From contig NZ_CP071632.1 of NCBI RefSeq assembly GCF_017357385.1, positions 3,987,501-4,051,500 of the forward strand: a stretch of DNA of 64,000 nt. Direction: 5' to 3'. This document shows, piece after piece, positions 60,116 through 64,000 of the stretch. The DNA comes from Rhizobium sp. NZLR1 (lineage in GTDB: Bacteria > Pseudomonadota > Alphaproteobacteria > Rhizobiales > Rhizobiaceae). Under the pieces are notes generated by a model. That model searched no databases. It was not told the origin of the DNA and saw only the letters and a list, made by a program, of their open reading frames with translations. The first letter of the stretch is position 1. Each line of letters opens with the position of its first letter. The position numbers were made by a program, and so were the translations under genes.

Positions 60116-62362
60116 ATGCGGTCCGTCGTTTCCTTCAACGAAGGCTGGAGTTTCCACGAGGGCTTCGGCCAGCGCCTGCTCGAAAACTTCGATGCCGCCA
60201 GGTCGGTCAGCCTGCCCCATACCGCCGTCGAATTGCCCTTCAACTACTTCGACGAGACCAGCTATCAGCGCGCCTTCACCTATCAGAAGGTGCTGCGCTG
60301 GCTGCCTGAATTCGAGGGCCGCGAGGTCTCGCTCGTTTTCGACGCCGCCATGGCAGACAGCGTTGTCTATTTGAACGGCGAAGAAATCATCGCCCACAAG
60401 GACGGTTACACTCCCTTCGAGGCACGCCTCACCGGCAAGCTCCTCAAGGGGAAGAACCTCGTGACCGTCAAGATCGACGGCAGCGAAAACCCTGCCATCC
60501 CGCCGTTTGGCGGCCGCATCGATTATCTCACCTATGCCGGCATCTATCGCGACGTCTGGCTGAAAGTCACCGACCCCGTCTCGATTCGCAATCTCAAGAT
60601 CGAAACCACAGACGTTCTCGCCTCGGAGAAGTCGGCAACCATCCGCGTCGATATCGCCAATCCCGAGGAGCGCAGCTTCTCGGCGACCGTCACCGCCACG
60701 TTGAAGCAGGCAGACGGCGCGGTGATCGCCACCGCAGCAACCGAAACGATCGGCGACCGCACCAGGCTTTCCTTCGGCGGTCTCACCGGCATCGCCCTCT
60801 GGGACATTACCGATCCCACGCTCTACGAGGTCACCGTCGAACTGAGGACGGAGCACGGCTCCGACCGTCTCTCCACCCGCTTCGGCTTCCGCACCGCCGA
60901 ATTCACCCCGGAAGGTTTCCTCTTAAACGGCAAGCCGCTGAAACTGCGCGGCCTCAACCGCCACCAGGCCTTCCCCTATGTCGGTTATGCCGCCGGCCGG
61001 TCGGCCCAGGAGCGCGACGCCGACATCATGAAGTCGGTGCTGAAATGCAATATCGTCCGCACCTCGCATTATCCGCAATCGAAATGGTTCCTCGACCGCT
61101 GCGATGCGATCGGCCTGCTGGTTTTCGAGGAGATCCCCGGCTGGCAGCATATCGGCGATGCCGACTGGCAGAAGGAATCGATCGAGAACGTCCGCCGCAT
61201 GATAGAGCGCGACTGGAACCATCCCTCGATCATCATCTGGGGTGTGCGCATCAACGAATCGCAGGATGATCACGATTTCTACGCCGAGACCAACCGGCTC
61301 GCCCGTGAACTCGACAGCACCCGCCAGACCGGCGGCGTGCGTTATATCACCGAGAGCGAGCTGCTCGAGGACGTCTATACGATGAACGACTTCATCCTCG
61401 GTAACGAGGAACTGCCGGGCGCCAACCGCCCGCGCACTGCATTGCGCGGCCAGGAGGAAAATACCGGCCTGTCCCGCAAGGTGCCGTACCTCATCACCGA
61501 GTTCAACGGCCACATGCACCCGACGAAGATCTATGACCAGGAGCAGCGCCAGGCCGAGCATGTGCGCCGCCACCTCGACGTTCTGAACGCCGCCTATGGC
61601 GATCCGGATATCTCCGGCGCCATCGGCTGGTGCATGTTCGATTACAACACCCACAAGGATTTCGGCTCCGGCGACCGCATCTGCTATCACGGCGTCATGG
61701 ACATGTTCCGCGAGCCGAAATTCGCCGCCTATGCCTATATCAGCCAGTGCGACCCGTCCGAAGAGATCGTCATGAAGCCGGCGACCTTCTGGGCGCGCGG
61801 CGAACGCAATATCGGCGGCGTGCTGCCGCTGATCATCCTGACCAATTGCGACGAGGTGGAGCTGCAATACGGCGTGCTCAGCAAGCGCATCGGTCCGGAC
61901 CGCGAAAACTATCCGCATCTGCCGCATCCGCCCGTCGTGCTCGACCATCGGCACTTCACCACGGATGAACTCGGCACCTGGGGTCTCGAATGGATCGACG
62001 GCACCTTGACCGGCTATATCGCCGGCGAGCCGGTGGCCAGCCTGACGCTGGCGGCCGATCCCTTGCCGACCACGCTGGAAATCGTCGCCGACAGCTCGAC
62101 GCTGAAAGCCCGCGAACGCGACAGCACCCGCGTCATCATCCGCGCACTGGACCAGTGCGGCCAGCGCCTGCCCTTCATGAACGACACGATTTCGCTGAAG
62201 GTGCATGGACCTGCAAGGGTCGTCGGCCCGGCCAATGTGCCGCTGCAGGGCGGCACCGCCGGCTTCTGGCTGGAGGCGACCGGGATGGTGGGCGAGATCA
62301 CCGTCGAAGCGGTCTCCTCGCGTTTCGAGCCGGTAACCTTCAGCGTGACGGCCGCGGCCTGA
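60116..62362 (+). CDS. Glycoside hydrolase family 2 protein
   Basis: 748 residues. N-terminal sugar-binding jelly roll (1-160), immunoglobulin-like domain, TIM barrel and C-terminal beta domain with a DUF4982-like segment. Acid/base E381 is in IIWGVRINES and nucleophile E462 in LITEFNGHM, as in beta-galactosidases and beta-glucuronidases. The specificity (galactose, glucuronate or mannose) cannot be decided. No signal peptide, so it acts in the cytosol on imported glycosides. The importer genes beyond 62370 run convergently and may supply its substrate. Confidence 0.92.
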   Translation: MRSVVSFNEGWSFHEGFGQRLLENFDAARSVSLPHTAVELPFNYFDETSYQRAFTYQKVLRWLPEFEGREVSLVFDAAMADSVVYLNGEEIIAHKDGYTPFEARLTGKLLKGKNLVTVKIDGSENPAIPPFGGRIDYLTYAGIYRDVWLKVTDPVSIRNLKIETTDVLASEKSATIRVDIANPEERSFSATVTATLKQADGAVIATAATETIGDRTRLSFGGLTGIALWDITDPTLYEVTVELRTEHGSDRLSTRFGFRTAEFTPEGFLLNGKPLKLRGLNRHQAFPYVGYAAGRSAQERDADIMKSVLKCNIVRTSHYPQSKWFLDRCDAIGLLVFEEIPGWQHIGDADWQKESIENVRRMIERDWNHPSIIIWGVRINESQDDHDFYAETNRLARELDSTRQTGGVRYITESELLEDVYTMNDFILGNEELPGANRPRTALRGQEENTGLSRKVPYLITEFNGHMHPTKIYDQEQRQAEHVRRHLDVLNAAYGDPDISGAIGWCMFDYNTHKDFGSGDRICYHGVMDMFREPKFAAYAYISQCDPSEEIVMKPATFWARGERNIGGVLPLIILTNCDEVELQYGVLSKRIGPDRENYPHLPHPPVVLDHRHFTTDELGTWGLEWIDGTLTGYIAGEPVASLTLAADPLPTTLEIVADSSTLKARERDSTRVIIRALDQCGQRLPFMNDTISLKVHGPARVVGPANVPLQGGTAGFWLEATGMVGEITVEAVSSRFEPVTFSVTAAA

Positions 62363-62369
62363 CGACTGA

Positions 62370-63485
62370 TCACCCGATCCGCACCTGGCTGTCCGGATCG
62401 AAGAACACGGCCTTGTCGAGATTGAAGGCAAGGCGAGTTGTCTGTCCCGGAGCGATGCCGGCATCGGCGCGCAGGCGGGCGACGACGGATTTGCCGCCGA
62501 GCTTGGTGACGGCGAAGGTGTCGGAGCCGGCCGGTTCGACCACCTCGATCAGGCAATCGTCCTCGGTCAGCGAGCGCGCCTTGCGGTCGGCGCCGTCGGG
62601 GTCGGTCAAGGCTTCCGGGCGGATGCCGAAGATCACTTGTTTTCCGGCATAGGAAGACAGGCCGTGATTGCCTGAGACCACCGGCAGTCGGAGCGGGGCG
62701 GCGTTCGGCCGCTCCAGCGCGACGGCAAGCCCGGCCGCGCCATTCTCGACGGTGGCGTTCAGCAGGTTCATCGCCGGCGATCCCATGAAGTCGGCGACAA
62801 ACAGATTGGCGGGGTTGTTATAGATCTCGGCCGGCGTGCCGAACTGCTGCAGCACCCCGTCCTTCAGCACGGCGATCTTGGTCGCCAGCGTCATCGCCTC
62901 GATCTGGTCGTGGGTGACATAGACGAAGGTGGTGCCCATGCGCTGGTGCAGCCGCTTGATCTCGGTGCGCATGTCGACACGCAGCTTGGCATCGAGATTG
63001 GACAGCGGCTCGTCGAACAGGAAGACCTGCGGATTGCGCACCAGCGCCCGACCCATGGCGACGCGCTGGCGCTGGCCGCCGGAAAGCTGGCTCGGCTTGC
63101 GGTCGAGCAGATGGCCGATCTGCAGCATGTCGGAGACCTGCTTGATCGCCTTGGCGCGCTCCTCCTTCGGAACGCCGCGGATCTCCATGCCGAAGGCGAT
63201 ATTGCCCGCCACCGTCATGTTCGGATAGAGCGCATAGGACTGGAACACCATGGCGATGTCGCGCTTGGAGGGATGCAGGCCGCTGATATCGCGCCCGTCG
63301 ATGCGGATATCGCCAGAGGTGATCGTCTCCAGCCCGGCAATGGTGTTGAGCAGGGTCGACTTGCCGCAGCCGGACGGGCCGACCAGCACGAGAAAGCCGC
63401 CCTTTTCGAGTTCGAGGTCGATCCCCTTGAGAATGTCGATGGCGCCGAAGCGTTTTCTGAGACCGGAGATTTCGAGGAAGGCCAT
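62370..63485 (-). CDS. Sugar ABC transporter ATP-binding protein (UgpC/MalK type)
   Basis: 371 residues: Walker [11 protein letters not shown]-loop FQSYALYP, signature LSGGQRQR, Walker [14 protein letters not shown], switch THDQ, TOBE region FGIRPEALTDP. It ends seven bases from the GH2 stop, convergently, and begins three bases after the permease gene. Confidence 0.93.
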   Translation of the reverse strand: MAFLEISGLRKRFGAIDILKGIDLELEKGGFLVLVGPSGCGKSTLLNTIAGLETITSGDIRIDGRDISGLHPSKRDIAMVFQSYALYPNMTVAGNIAFGMEIRGVPKEERAKAIKQVSDMLQIGHLLDRKPSQLSGGQRQRVAMGRALVRNPQVFLFDEPLSNLDAKLRVDMRTEIKRLHQRMGTTFVYVTHDQIEAMTLATKIAVLKDGVLQQFGTPAEIYNNPANLFVADFMGSPAMNLLNATVENGAAGLAVALERPNAAPLRLPVVSGNHGLSSYAGKQVIFGIRPEALTDPDGADRKARSLTEDDCLIEVVEPAGSDTFAVTKLGGKSVVARLRADAGIAPGQTTRLAFNLDKAVFFDPDSQVRIG

Positions 63486-63488
63486 GGG

Positions 63489-64000
63489 TTACCCTTTGAC
63501 AGCGCCCGCCATCAGACCGCGCACGAAGTAGCGGCCGGCGAGGATATAGACGATCAGCGTGGGAACGGCCGCGATCATCGCCGCAGCCATGTTGACATTG
63601 TATTCGACCACACCGGTCGAGGTGTTGACGACATTGTTCAGCGCCACCGTCATCGGCATGGAATCACCGGTGCCGGCATAGGCCGAGGCAAACAGGAAGT
63701 CGTTCCAGATATTGGTGAACTGGTAGATCACCGTGACGACGATGATCGGCAGCGAGTTCGGCAGCATGATGCGGCGGAAGATCTGGAAGAAGCTGGCGCC
63801 ATCGACCTGGGCGGCCCTTACCAGCTCGGTCGGAAAGGCCTCGTAGAAATTGCGGAAGAACAGCGTGGTGAAGCCGAGGCCGTAGACGACATGCACGAAG
63901 ACCAGATTGACGGTCGGATTGCCGAAGCCGAAGGTAAAGCCGGTGGCGTTTTGCAGCGTCATGCCGAAGCGGCCGAGCGAACCGAGGATCGTTGCCATCG
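63489..64000 (-). CDS. Sugar ABC transporter permease (MalG type), truncated by window edge
   Basis: The visible 169 residues are the C-terminal half of a CUT1 permease: a helix pair, the EAA loop VRAAQVDGASFFQIFRRIMLP, FLFASAYAGTGDSMPMTVALNN and C-terminal VRGLMAGAVKG. The start lies beyond the window. Partner of the ATPase downstream. Confidence 0.9.
   Translation of the reverse strand, partial: MATILGSLGRFGMTLQNATGFTFGFGNPTVNLVFVHVVYGLGFTTLFFRNFYEAFPTELVRAAQVDGASFFQIFRRIMLPNSLPIIVVTVIYQFTNIWNDFLFASAYAGTGDSMPMTVALNNVVNTSTGVVEYNVNMAAAMIAAVPTLIVYILAGRYFVRGLMAGAVKG

Noticed and set aside
60923..62464. 513-codon open frame on the minus strand
   Set aside because: Antisense to the GH2 gene, whose catalytic residues and domain order are intact.
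1..64000. tRNA, rRNA, CRISPR arrays, insertion sequences and prophage genes
   Set aside because: I looked for tRNA ends, spaced direct repeats, transposase motifs and phage proteins and found none. This was done by eye, so a tRNA or small RNA scan could still find something short.

Overview
The window looks like a chromosome- or large-replicon-borne stretch of a Rhizobium (R. leguminosarum/etli-like alphaproteobacterium). This rests on high GC with strong third-position bias, the many sugar/polyol ABC importers, a putative EcfG-type promoter, and two copies of a palindromic intergenic repeat familiar from Rhizobium genomes. I saw no rRNA, tRNA, CRISPR, insertion sequence or phage gene.

Layout. 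1-1866: the 3' end of a polyamine ABC permease gene followed by aminobutyraldehyde dehydrogenase (a ydcV-ydcW-like pair). 2022-5206: small DUF1328 membrane protein, then a two-component system (response regulator, histidine kinase) followed by a DUF3313 lipoprotein. 5258-10294: an envelope/stress block with an ECF sigma factor, its zinc-finger anti-sigma factor and, divergently, a Tat-exported metallo-hydrolase, a TPR protein and a DoxX protein. The two divergent transcripts carry the same promoter motif (GGAATAA-N17-TCTAG). 10291-17506: housekeeping and repair genes (DUF1345, transaldolase, SorC regulator, HTH-MGMT fusion, DUF2244, endonuclease III, TetR plus VOC protein, EI24/CysZ-like protein).

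17740-27797: polyol catabolism (RpiR regulator, FGGY kinase, HAD phosphatase, mannitol dehydrogenase, SmoKGFE-like ABC importer, SorC regulator). 27923-31620: ExoD-like protein, ROK kinase and GH20 hexosaminidase. 31825-36843: TetR-regulated RND efflux pair without an outer-membrane channel gene. 37006-44959: OsmC protein, then an L-arabinose/D-galactose module: AraFGH importer (araF has a one-base frameshift), aldose 1-epimerase, SDR dehydrogenase, FadR-type regulator and galactonate dehydratase DgoD. The last two are divergent from araF across a large palindrome.

45016-48221: lipocalin-like protein, DoxX protein, SDR and a class III adenylate cyclase. 48286-59852: a larger unexplained sugar locus: LacI regulator, PhyH-type oxygenase, SDR, SMP-30 lactonase, ThuA-like protein, a complete CUT1-type ABC importer, Gfo/Idh/MocA dehydrogenase and a second LacI regulator. 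60049-64000: a GH2 glycosidase preceded by a 21-codon leader ORF, then the ATPase and partial permease of a further sugar importer.

How it fits together: almost every operon couples an importer to one to four oxidative or kinase steps and a dedicated local regulator, the usual rhizosphere carbohydrate-scavenging style. The least explained parts are the PhyH/SDR/SMP-30/ThuA/Gfo cluster and the ECF-controlled metallo-hydrolase operon.
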